Of a DNA stretch of 44,805 nucleotides, positions 8,822 to 16,464 are shown piece by piece. How positions within the stretch are numbered: position 1 is the stretch's first letter; every line of letters begins with the position of its first letter. This stretch comes from Deltaproteobacteria bacterium (lineage in GTDB: Bacteria; Desulfobacterota; Desulfarculia; Adiutricales; Adiutricaceae), in NCBI GenBank assembly GCA_031271165.1, contig JAISWF010000272.1, positions 1-44,805 of the forward strand, in the 5' to 3' direction. Made by a program: the position numbers and the translations under genes. The notes under the pieces are model-generated. The model saw only the letters and a list, made by a program, of their open reading frames with translations. It made no database searches and was not told the origin of the DNA.

Positions 8822-9445
8822 TTGGCGGCAGTCATTACCCGCCAGTCCGAGCGGCTTCTCAACGTGCTGCTATTTCTAATATTTGGCTGGGGTTCCTGGC
8901 TGGCCTTGGACAGCCGGCTTCAGGCCGGGCTCACTATAGCCGAAGTATCATTTATCGCTCAGAACCTGGTCTTCTGCACTGTGCTTCTCCTCAGAAGCAG
9001 CCAGCGGGAACTGTCCTCCTCTTTTATCGGGCAAGGCTTGGCCCTAGGGGCCTTTTTTTCCGGGATGGGTTTTCTAAAGCTTTCAATTCAAGCCGCAGGG
9101 CCCTTAGCTGTAGTCGGGCAGGGCTTGATCGTGGCCGCCAATCTCCTTGCGGTTGTGTCGCTGGCGACTTTGGGGCGAAGTTTTGGCATCCTGATTGCCC
9201 GCCGAAAGCTAAAAATTTCGGGGATCTACGGTTTGGTCAGGCACCCGATGTATCTTTCAGATTTGATGTTACGGCTGGGTTACGTCCTCATGCATCCCGG
9301 AATGGCCGTTGGTCTTCTTTTGGTCCTATCGATCGTTTTGTACTGCGGGCGGGCCAGATGGGAGGAAAAATTTTTGAGCTGTAACGCTGACTATGTTGCA
9401 TATGCTAAAAAGGTCCGCTGGCGTTTTATTCCCTGGATTTATTGA
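8822..9445 (+). CDS. ICMT/PEMT-like integral membrane methyltransferase
   Basis: A 207-residue polytopic membrane protein with about five hydrophobic segments. The C-terminal part has the family hallmark VRHPMYLSDL (about residues 138-147) and WEEKFL near the end, as in isoprenylcysteine carboxyl methyltransferases and phospholipid N-methyltransferases. These use SAM to methylate a carboxylate, amine or thiol of a membrane-bound substrate. TTG at 8822 is chosen because GGAGG lies at 8811-8815. In this operon it could cap a lipid carboxylate or head group in the membrane. Confidence 0.8.
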   Translation: MAAVITRQSERLLNVLLFLIFGWGSWLALDSRLQAGLTIAEVSFIAQNLVFCTVLLLRSSQRELSSSFIGQGLALGAFFSGMGFLKLSIQAAGPLAVVGQGLIVAANLLAVVSLATLGRSFGILIARRKLKISGIYGLVRHPMYLSDLMLRLGYVLMHPGMAVGLLLVLSIVLYCGRARWEEKFLSCNADYVAYAKKVRWRFIPWIY

Positions 9446-9476
9446 GCGATCAAAAAGTATTGCAGGTTAATAAAAG

Positions 9477-11000
9477 ATGTTCCGATTAAGACGAAGCATT
9501 AATTGTGACCACAATGCCACAACCCCGGTCAGTCTCGGCGTCCGCAAAGCCATGGTCAAGGAACTGGCCGGCAGCCAGGCCAATGCCTCAACTCCGTACC
9601 GGGAAGGGAGAAAAGCCGCCTTTCTCGTCAGCCAGGCCCGGCTGGCTCTAGCCAAGGCTCTTACGGCCGAACCGGAAAGCCTTATCTTTACCTCAGGGGC
9701 CACTGAAGCCAACAATTGTCTCCGAACCATCGCCAAACTGCTGCCCTCGGACCGGCGGACCATCATCTACAACCCTATGGAGCACCCTTCAGTGCTTGAG
9801 CCTTTGAAGCTCTTAGGGTCAGAGGGTTTTACCCTGATCGAGGCCAAGCCTGACTGCCTAGGCCGGATCGAGGCGGATCATCTCAGGGAGCTGTGGACTG
9901 TTCAAGTCTCGCTGTTAGTCATGATGGCCGCCAATAACGAGACCGGAACATTTTACGACCTTAAGGCCATAGTCAGGCTGGCCCATGAGAGGGGAGCTCT
10001 GGTTTTTTCCGACATGGTTCAGGCCCTTGGTAAAACCAGGGTCGATTTAGGGGCCCTGGAGGTCGACTATGCTTCTTTTTCGGCCCATAAAATATACGGG
10101 CCTAAAGGCATAGGGGTGCTCTACATCCGGCCTGGGGCTCCTTTTGCCCCATTGATTGTCGGCGGAAGCCAGGAAAGCGGACTGCGGGCTGGGACTGAGT
10201 GTCTGCATAATCTGGCCGGTTTCGGCCAAGCTTGCCGGGAAATACCAGGGCTTTTGGAAAAAATTCCGGATCTCAGGCGCCGCAAGGAACATTTTATAGA
10301 CCAGATCAAGGCCGAGCTGCCCACAGTTCGCATTAACACCCCTTCTGGCGAGGAAAGCCAGCCAGGGACGGTCAGCCTCACTCTGGCTGGCTTTGAAAAC
10401 TCCCATTTGCTGGGCCAGCTTGATTACCACGGTCTGGAGGTGGCGGCCGGCTCAGCCTGCCGGACTGGAGCCAACGAACCTTCACATGTGCTATTGGCCA
10501 TCGGTTTGAGCCCCGAGGAGGCCCGCTCGACTTTGAGAGTTTCCTTTGGTCATAACCTCACCGACGGCCAGCTAAAGTATGTCATTAGTATTTTCAAGAT
10601 GATACTTTCCGGCCGGGAAAGCGGGGCCATTACTGTGGTCCGGCCCGGGGAGCTGACTGAGGAGCTGGTGTTTTCCAAAAACATTTCAATCATCCATATC
10701 AAACGATATCCAAAATTTAAAGGCCCATCTCCTCTCCCGACCAGCCGAGTCATCGCTCTGGGCGATAAAGTCGCCTGGGAGGCCTTAAAGCCGTCAGGGC
10801 CGCTTTTACTGACCTGTGATGTGGGCTACGATGCCCCCATCATGGCTTGGAGCCTTAAGCGCCGTGGTTTTAAGGAGCTGAGCTTTCTGGCCGCAGGCTT
10901 ATGGGGTTTAAAGATCGCCCAGCCCGACCTCTGGACCAGGCTCAGATCGGCCGACAACTACGCCCTAATCAAGGCCAGGGACCATATTGATGCCCCTTAA
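9477..11000 (+). CDS. Cysteine desulfurase with C-terminal rhodanese-like domain
   Basis: A 507-residue fusion. Residues 1-385 are a NifS/IscS-type PLP enzyme: the PLP Lys lies in FSAHKIYGPKG (about 205) and the persulfide Cys in GSACRTGANEPSHVL (about 328). Residues about 400-507 resemble a rhodanese domain with a candidate sulfur-carrying Cys in LLTCDVGYDA (about 445). The desulfurase takes sulfur from cysteine; a fused rhodanese could receive it as a persulfide. Its 3' end overlaps the first Tes-like gene by 14 bp, so it probably serves the three cluster-rich radical SAM enzymes, or supplies sulfur for a product. It is longer than stand-alone NifS (about 400). Confidence 0.87.
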   Translation: MFRLRRSINCDHNATTPVSLGVRKAMVKELAGSQANASTPYREGRKAAFLVSQARLALAKALTAEPESLIFTSGATEANNCLRTIAKLLPSDRRTIIYNPMEHPSVLEPLKLLGSEGFTLIEAKPDCLGRIEADHLRELWTVQVSLLVMMAANNETGTFYDLKAIVRLAHERGALVFSDMVQALGKTRVDLGALEVDYASFSAHKIYGPKGIGVLYIRPGAPFAPLIVGGSQESGLRAGTECLHNLAGFGQACREIPGLLEKIPDLRRRKEHFIDQIKAELPTVRINTPSGEESQPGTVSLTLAGFENSHLLGQLDYHGLEVAAGSACRTGANEPSHVLLAIGLSPEEARSTLRVSFGHNLTDGQLKYVISIFKMILSGRESGAITVVRPGELTEELVFSKNISIIHIKRYPKFKGPSPLPTSRVIALGDKVAWEALKPSGPLLLTCDVGYDAPIMAWSLKRRGFKELSFLAAGLWGLKIAQPDLWTRLRSADNYALIKARDHIDAP

Positions 11001-12501
11001 AATTCCCATGGCCGGTTCATTGGGCTGCGGGCCGGGTTGCGACTGCGGATCAGCCAAAGACGGCCTTTTGTCTGAAATTATCGGCTCAACCAGGGCTTGG
11101 TGCCAGGACTGTCTAACCGCCGAGCCGGCCTTCTACACCTCCGATGCCGGCGGGGTATTCCTGGAGCGCCTATGTCCTCGGTCGGGCGCTAGGAGGATTA
11201 AAATTGCCGAAAGCAAAAAATGGTATTCCTCCCGCCTCTCCTGCGGCCTGACGGTCAATCCGCCAGAGCAGGCCAGGCCTGTTTTACGGGGCTGCCCCAA
11301 TGATTGCGGCCCCTGTCGGGCCCACCTGGGGCGGTTGAGGCTGCCCATCTTTTCTATCACCAACCAGTGTCAGCTAGCCTGCCCGATCTGTTTTACTCAC
11401 AACCGAAAAGACCGCATCTACCACAAGTCGCCTGAGGAACTTGAGAGGCTGTTGGACGTAATTGAGGCCGGTTCAGAATATCTTGATCTAATCAACCTAA
11501 CCGGAGGCGAACCAACCCTCCACCCGAATTTGCCCGACCTTCTCCGGCGCTGCGCCAAGCGTCACTTCGGAATGGTCAGTATGAATTCCAACGGGCTGAT
11601 TATTGGCGACAATCAGGGCTTGGCCGAGACAATCAAGGAGCTCGGCGCCCAGATTATTTTGTCACTTGACACCATGCGCCCCGAAAAAAGCCTCATTATC
11701 CACGGGGCCGACATAGTCCAGTCAAAGCTTGAGGCCTTGGCAATGCTCGAACGGCTTGATATCCCCACGGCGATCCTGATGGTCTGGATACCGGGTATCA
11801 ATGATGACGAAATCCCCGCCTTGGTCGCCAAATATTTGTTCAAAGGGTTCGTCAAGGGCATAAGTATCCAGACCATAGCCTTTACCGGGTACCACGGCAG
11901 CCGATTTCAGCCGCGCCGGAGGGCCACCCTGGAGGAGGTGGAAAATGCCTTTGGCCGTTCGGGGCTGTTTGATAAAAGCGATTTTTTTGCCCACGGCTCT
12001 TACCACCCGCTTTGTTACTCTGTGGCTTATTATCTTGTTGACGGGGGAGAAAAAATACCTCTGACCAGGCTGGCCGAGGCCCCGGTTTTGACCCGAGCAA
12101 CCCAATTTGGCTACTTGATGAGCCCAACCAAAGAGCTTACAGATTGCCTGCTGGAAAAAATTAATGAGCTTTGGGCTTCCAAATCGTCGCCTGTTTGGCT
12201 GGGAATACTAAAAAAAATGATCAGGCTCTTAAACGGTTCTCAGGCCCAGGCTTCAGGCGATCTATCTGTGGACCGGGCCTTAGGGAAGAGCATTAATAAA
12301 AGCGGTCTGATCAAAACTTTGACCATTCACGCCCATATGGATCACGACAATTTTGATTTAGCCAGAGTCGCTACTTGCGGAGATTTGGTCCCTGAGGAGA
12401 GCGGTGAATTAAGGCCTGCTTGCGCCTATAACCTTATTTATCGCCAAAGGGACCCAAGATTTTGGACGGGCCCCGCCGGGGCCTGTCGCCCAATGAATTA
12501 G
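10987..12501 (+). CDS. Tes-like (MJ0619-family) radical SAM protein 1
   Basis: A 504-residue radical SAM protein with the full Cys layout of the MJ0619/tetraether lipid synthase family. It has an N-terminal metal site (WCQDC at C39/C42, CPRSG at C63), an auxiliary cluster motif GCPNDCGPC (C103, C107, C110), the radical SAM motif CQLACPIC (C128, C132, C135) and NLTGGEPTLHP. The C-terminal half keeps the family segments SIQTIAFTG, HPLCYSVAYY, MDHDNFDLARV and RPACAYN. Tes joins lipid chains by C-C bonds between unactivated carbons. An extra Cys-rich N-terminus (GCGPGCDCG) is unusual. It is followed by a paralogue, so a two-enzyme step is possible. The activity here is inferred. Confidence 0.83.
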   Translation: MMPLKIPMAGSLGCGPGCDCGSAKDGLLSEIIGSTRAWCQDCLTAEPAFYTSDAGGVFLERLCPRSGARRIKIAESKKWYSSRLSCGLTVNPPEQARPVLRGCPNDCGPCRAHLGRLRLPIFSITNQCQLACPICFTHNRKDRIYHKSPEELERLLDVIEAGSEYLDLINLTGGEPTLHPNLPDLLRRCAKRHFGMVSMNSNGLIIGDNQGLAETIKELGAQIILSLDTMRPEKSLIIHGADIVQSKLEALAMLERLDIPTAILMVWIPGINDDEIPALVAKYLFKGFVKGISIQTIAFTGYHGSRFQPRRRATLEEVENAFGRSGLFDKSDFFAHGSYHPLCYSVAYYLVDGGEKIPLTRLAEAPVLTRATQFGYLMSPTKELTDCLLEKINELWASKSSPVWLGILKKMIRLLNGSQAQASGDLSVDRALGKSINKSGLIKTLTIHAHMDHDNFDLARVATCGDLVPEESGELRPACAYNLIYRQRDPRFWTGPAGACRPMN

Positions 12502-12547
12502 GAGTTTAAAAAATCAATTCTCTGACCAGTCAAGTGGAGCCGGCCTC

Positions 12548-13918
12548 ATGAGACTTTTCTCGATCACCACCGGTTGGTGTCGTCAGTGCCAAAAAACTGT
12601 CCCGGCCAGGACCATTGAAGACGGCGGCCGCATTTGGCTGGAAAGGTTCTGCCCAGACCACGGCCCCTTAAGAACCTTGATCGAGCACGATCCAGAGCGC
12701 TACAGCCAGAGTTTAGCCTACGTCAAGCCTAGCCTTAATCCTGCCGGACGCTGGGCACCCTCATTTTCCGGCTGTCCCCAATCTTGCGGACTTTGTCCAG
12801 AGCACCGCCAGCATACCTGCCTTCCGGTCGCCGAGATCACTGACCAGTGCGATCTCAAGTGTCCCATTTGTCTTAAACCGAAAAAAGCCTCCTTCGGCCT
12901 GACCCCTGAAGAGTTTAGGAGGACTTTGGCTAAGCTGGCCGATTACGAGGGCTCTTTGACCCTTTTGAATCTCTCCGGCGGGGAACCGACTCTCCATCCC
13001 CGGTTTGGGGAGTTTATCGAAATCGCCAGACAAATGGGAGTTGCTCAGACAACCGTCTCCACTAATGGGCTCAAACTCCTGGCTGACCCTAACCTGAGGG
13101 CACTGTTAGCCCGAACCCGTACGGTGGCTGCGCTTCAATTTGACACCTTCGATGACCAGGTCTGCCAAAAGCTCAGAGGGCGGCGGCTGGTCAGTGAAAA
13201 AATGCGGTTAATCGAGTTACTTGAGCGTGAGGATGTGCCCTACTCCTTGACCGCCGTAGCCGTTAAGGATGTCAACGATGGGGAACTGGCGGCCTTGGCC
13301 GATTTTTTCTTTTCCTCCAAAGCCCTGAGCCTGATGATTCAACCCGTTGCTGTCACCGGGGCGGCCGGTGACAGCTTTGGCCCGGAAAACCGTTTGACGA
13401 TGGGGGAAACCATCGATGCGTTAGAGAGCACCTCCTTTATCAATCAAGGTGATTTGGTGCCCTTGGCCTGCTCCCACCCCAGGTGCGCCGCCTCGGCCTA
13501 CTATTTTAAGGCCTCGGAGACTAGGTTTGTCTCCCTGAAAGATTTTTTGGGCCAACAAGAGTATTTGGACGTTACCGTCAACCGCTCCTTTCCGGGCATC
13601 GACAGCCAGGGACACCAGGCTATCAAGAACAAACTTTACGATATCTGGGCCAACCTTGACCGCAACAGCGACGATTCGGCTCTCCTGGACCGTGTTCGTA
13701 CTTTCCTGCGCCGGATTGAGGGCCGGACCCTGACTGAAGCTGAAGCATTCGAGCTGGGACGAGAGGCGGTAAAAAGCGTCTTTATTCACAGCCTGATGGA
13801 CGAGTATTGCTTTGACCTTGACCGACTGATTAAATGCTGCAACCATTACCTCAGAGCTGACGGGCGGCTAGTGCCGATGTGCGCCCAGAATGTGACTGGC
13901 GCCCAGCTGGCGCTCTAA
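12548..13918 (+). CDS. Tes-like (MJ0619-family) radical SAM protein 2
   Basis: A 456-residue paralogue of the preceding gene and the more canonical of the two. The N-terminal site is GWCRQC (C11, C14) with FCPDHG (C35). The auxiliary motif is GCPQSCGLCPEH (C76, C80, C83) followed by C91, and the radical SAM motif is CDLKCPIC (C101, C105, C108). NLSGGEPTLHP follows. Family C-terminal segments are PLACSHPRCA, SLMDEYCFDLDRLIKCC and VPMCAQN. Archaeal Tes and related bacterial proteins make membrane-spanning lipids by radical C-C coupling. Two divergent copies behind a fatty-acid-like module suggest coupling or modification of a product made in situ. It ends the operon. Confidence 0.85.
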   Translation: MRLFSITTGWCRQCQKTVPARTIEDGGRIWLERFCPDHGPLRTLIEHDPERYSQSLAYVKPSLNPAGRWAPSFSGCPQSCGLCPEHRQHTCLPVAEITDQCDLKCPICLKPKKASFGLTPEEFRRTLAKLADYEGSLTLLNLSGGEPTLHPRFGEFIEIARQMGVAQTTVSTNGLKLLADPNLRALLARTRTVAALQFDTFDDQVCQKLRGRRLVSEKMRLIELLEREDVPYSLTAVAVKDVNDGELAALADFFFSSKALSLMIQPVAVTGAAGDSFGPENRLTMGETIDALESTSFINQGDLVPLACSHPRCAASAYYFKASETRFVSLKDFLGQQEYLDVTVNRSFPGIDSQGHQAIKNKLYDIWANLDRNSDDSALLDRVRTFLRRIEGRTLTEAEAFELGREAVKSVFIHSLMDEYCFDLDRLIKCCNHYLRADGRLVPMCAQNVTGAQLAL

Positions 13919-14399
13919 AGAGGCTTAATCTGCAATAACCTGCGGTCAAAAAAAAGACGCACTGGCTGACAAAACTGAGTCCAGCCCGAAAAGAAAAAAT
14001 TTTTAAGGCTAGAGCGACTTCCACATTTAGCTTTAGAGCAGAGATTAACTAAGTGAAATAGTTAAGTTTTATAAAATTGCTGGTTGCCCTTACAACCATC
14101 CTCTCTGCCCAAAAAATCGTACCCAAAAGAAGCGCTCGTAATTGTCGATCGGGATTTTTCTTGACCTCGGCTAATTTTATAGGATAAAAATAAATAAAAA
14201 GGCAGTTACAGTTTTATGACTAAAGCGTCTAAATACAAAACAATTTTTCTAACTATTAAGCATAAAAGTTAAAAATTAATGCCTTGTTTGTGTATTGTAT
14301 TTTGGGCATAAAATACATTTATTAGAGAAAATACCGAAAACTGTTAGTGGACGCCTACTAAATCAAACTGCTAGAAATACAGATTATAAAATCATTTTT
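13919..14399. other. AT-rich intergenic, no gene recognised
   Basis: The base composition drops sharply after the lipid operon. I see no open frame with family motifs, no RNA gene and no strong hairpin plus T-run that would clearly end the operon. Confidence 0.5.
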
Positions 14400-14770
14400 T
14401 CATAACCTCAAAGCTAACCGAGATCTTTACTGCCGCTTCCATAGCCTATATGTCAAGGTATATCGCCTAGACATTCTCGAAACGGCTTACAAGCAGGCCA
14501 AGAAGAACAAGGGCAGGGCTAGATGGGGAGACATTCGAGCCGATAGAGGCGCAGGGATTGGCCCAATGGTTGGGTTTATTGTCGGAGGAACTTTTGGGAA
14601 AAGACCGGCCAGTCCGGAGCTGTCAAGCGGGTAGGGATACACAAGCTCAATGGAAAGCGTAGATCTTTACAAATTCAGAAGTTTAAAGGAGCGGGTGGTA
14701 CAAACGGCGGCGAGAATGAGCTTTAAGGCTATATTCGAATCAACAACGAAGGCGGGTAACAAAACCCTTA
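14400..14770 (+). pseudogene. Degenerate group II intron reverse transcriptase/maturase N-terminus
   Basis: Conceptual translation with several frame changes gives segments of the LtrA N-terminus in the right order: RDLYCRFHSLYVKVYRLDI, LETAYKQAKKNKGRA, DGETFEPIEAQGLAQWLG, LLSEELLGKDRPVR, a piece resembling IPKPNGK and KERVVQTAARMSFKAIFE. The match is to RT domain 0/1 only; the catalytic YADD part is absent. This is a relic of an inserted group II intron, not a working gene. Boundaries are approximate. Confidence 0.75.
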
Positions 14771-14865
14771 TGAATGGGAAAAATCCCGGCGAAATGACGC
14801 TGCCCCTTTTCACCGGGATCGCCAGAAATAACAGACAAATCTGATTGAGCGTGGCCGCTTGGTTC

Positions 14866-15195
14866 TCAGCTCTTGGGTCGGGTCAATAAGGTAAACAAAC
14901 CCAATATGAAATCCCCGATCAGCCATATAATCAACAACAGCATAGCGCCTATACCAGCGCCCAGGGCCGTTCCGGCTTTTTCGACTGTGTCCATGGACTC
15001 ATAGCCATCAGTGATCGAGCCTACACCTGTGACCATCAAAACCAACATAAGGATGTTGAAGATAATGAAGGAATATTTAACGATCTTGCCAAAGGTGCTG
15101 CGTACGAGTTTTCGCAGTTGGACGCCGCACTTAGGGCACTTCATGGCGTGGTCGCTGACCTCGGTCATACATTCCGGGCACTTAATCAGAGGCAT
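14866..15195 (-). CDS. Small zinc-ribbon membrane protein
   Basis: A 109-residue protein with an N-terminal zinc ribbon (KCPECMTEVSDHAMKCPKCG, two CxxC pairs 16 residues apart) and two hydrophobic segments at about residues 38-58 and 77-100. The start is well supported by AAAGGAG a few bases upstream on the minus strand. Many bacteria have such zinc-ribbon plus two-helix proteins of unknown function. It is the only intact gene in the low-coding stretch between the two large operons and is oriented against both. Confidence 0.75.
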   Translation of the reverse strand: MPLIKCPECMTEVSDHAMKCPKCGVQLRKLVRSTFGKIVKYSFIIFNILMLVLMVTGVGSITDGYESMDTVEKAGTALGAGIGAMLLLIIWLIGDFILGLFTLLTRPKS

Positions 15196-15199
15196 TTAA

Positions 15200-16070
15200 C
15201 CATCTCCTTTCTGAATATTTCATCCAGTGGTTTTATTTCCGAAAATTTAAACACGAATTTTGGCCGTGACATCAAACCGTCAATGGTCAGACTGGTTTCC
15301 TTAAAATTAGATTCTTATGTCTGACCGATCAGACAATTTGGATTAGGTGCAGTTTTTCTAGCGAGCAATAATAGTTGCCAAATACCGTAGCTTCTTTCGA
15401 CCAGCTGGCGGATAAATCTTGACTCCCCCAACGGCACTGGGCAACCCTTAACGGACAGCTAATACTCTCGGTCACGAGTTCTGACCACGAGTTCTTCTTA
15501 TAGCCGACATTGCTTTCAGAGTACCAAACACTTTAATATTTTTTTAAAAATACACTAGCCTAGACGACTGAGAGCAAAAAAAATATTAAATTATACTTAA
15601 ATCAGGTTTAAAACGTTAAAGTAGAAGATGGCGGTAAAACTAAAAAATTAAACCTAAAGAAATAGCGCAAAAAGTATCAATATTATGTGTTATCTGATTT
15701 TTAACTGTCAGCAAGATATTTTAAGGCTTAATTGATAATTATTAGACCGATTTATTTCGTAATATAAACATTAAGATAGAATTAAGCAGCTAATTTAAGA
15801 GCCTTAAAATAACACTGATCTTGAAGTCGTATTTACAGTAATACATTCACAAAATATTGTCAAGTGCTAAGGCCGGACGAAAGCCCGACACGAAAGCCCC
15901 AAAGCGTTCAATAAAAGTAGTCAAATAGCCTGACCGACCTGAAAAACCTCAGTAGGTAGTTGAGCAAAATTTAATGTCAACAACTTAAGAGGTATCTGTC
16001 GGCCCGCAATAGAAATGAAAAAGTATAATACTGACAAGTTAATCTTGGCAGCCATTTCTAACACAATTTT
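15200..16070. other. Low-coding AT-rich region
   Basis: No credible gene is visible on either strand. It holds a perfect inverted repeat (15319-15334) and a near-tandem CACGAGTTCT duplication around 15474-15497. Towards the right end there are short sequences (AATAGAAATGA near 16007, GCCATTTCTAAC near 16051) that resemble, partly in inverse orientation, the units of the repeat array that follows. Confidence 0.5.
15319..15334. repeat. Inverted repeat GTCTGA-N4-TCAGAC
   Basis: An exact 6-bp inverted repeat with a 4-nt spacer, upstream of the minus-strand zinc-ribbon gene. It could be an operator for that gene. No T-run adjoins it. Confidence 0.45.
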
Positions 16071-16076
16071 AAGAAA

Positions 16077-16295
16077 GGTCATTTCAATTGGCAGCTTAAC
16101 CATGTAGAAAAAAGGTCATTTCAATGGCCACATTATCGCACAACGCAGGTCATTTCTATTGTCGCCTTGTCAAGCAAGAGAGGTCCTTTCAATGGCCATC
16201 TTATCGCACAACGAAGGTTATTTCTATTGTCACCTTGTCAAACAAGAGCGGTTTTTTCTATTGAAGCATTATCGTATAGATGTTGTTTCTATTCA
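16077..16295. repeat. Tandem array of about seven 34-bp units
   Basis: Units begin with GGTC/GGTT at 16077, 16114, 16148, 16182, 16216 and 16250, with a degenerate copy at about 16281, so four successive spacings are exactly 34 bp. Two types alternate: type A (TTTCAATGGCC then TTATCGCACAACG) at 16114 and 16182, and type B (TTTCTATTGTC then CCTTGTCAARCAAGAG) at 16148 and 16216. The higher-order period is 68 bp. Unit and spacer are not of CRISPR form. Possible roles are protein-binding iterons or relic transposon-end repeats such as those of IS21-family elements. Confidence 0.75.
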
Positions 16296-16464
16296 AAGAT
16301 GACTAACTTAATAGGCTATCGAAGTAAGTTTTGGTTAAAAATTTATATTTCAATTGATTTTAAATTCTATCATTGCCTTATAGCCCAAAGGCTCCAGCTA
16401 TTTTGTCTGTTTTTTTTGATGTTAAAAGTCGAAACTTCATTGTCTTGATGACCAGGTGCTGTCC

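Noticed and set aside
8782-9384. 200-codon open frame overlapping the ICMT-like gene
   Set aside because: It is a shadow frame: the other frame has membrane segments, the RHPMY motif and a GGAGG site.
16077-16295. CRISPR array
   Set aside because: The whole 34-bp unit repeats in two alternating forms with no unique spacers, and no cas genes are present.
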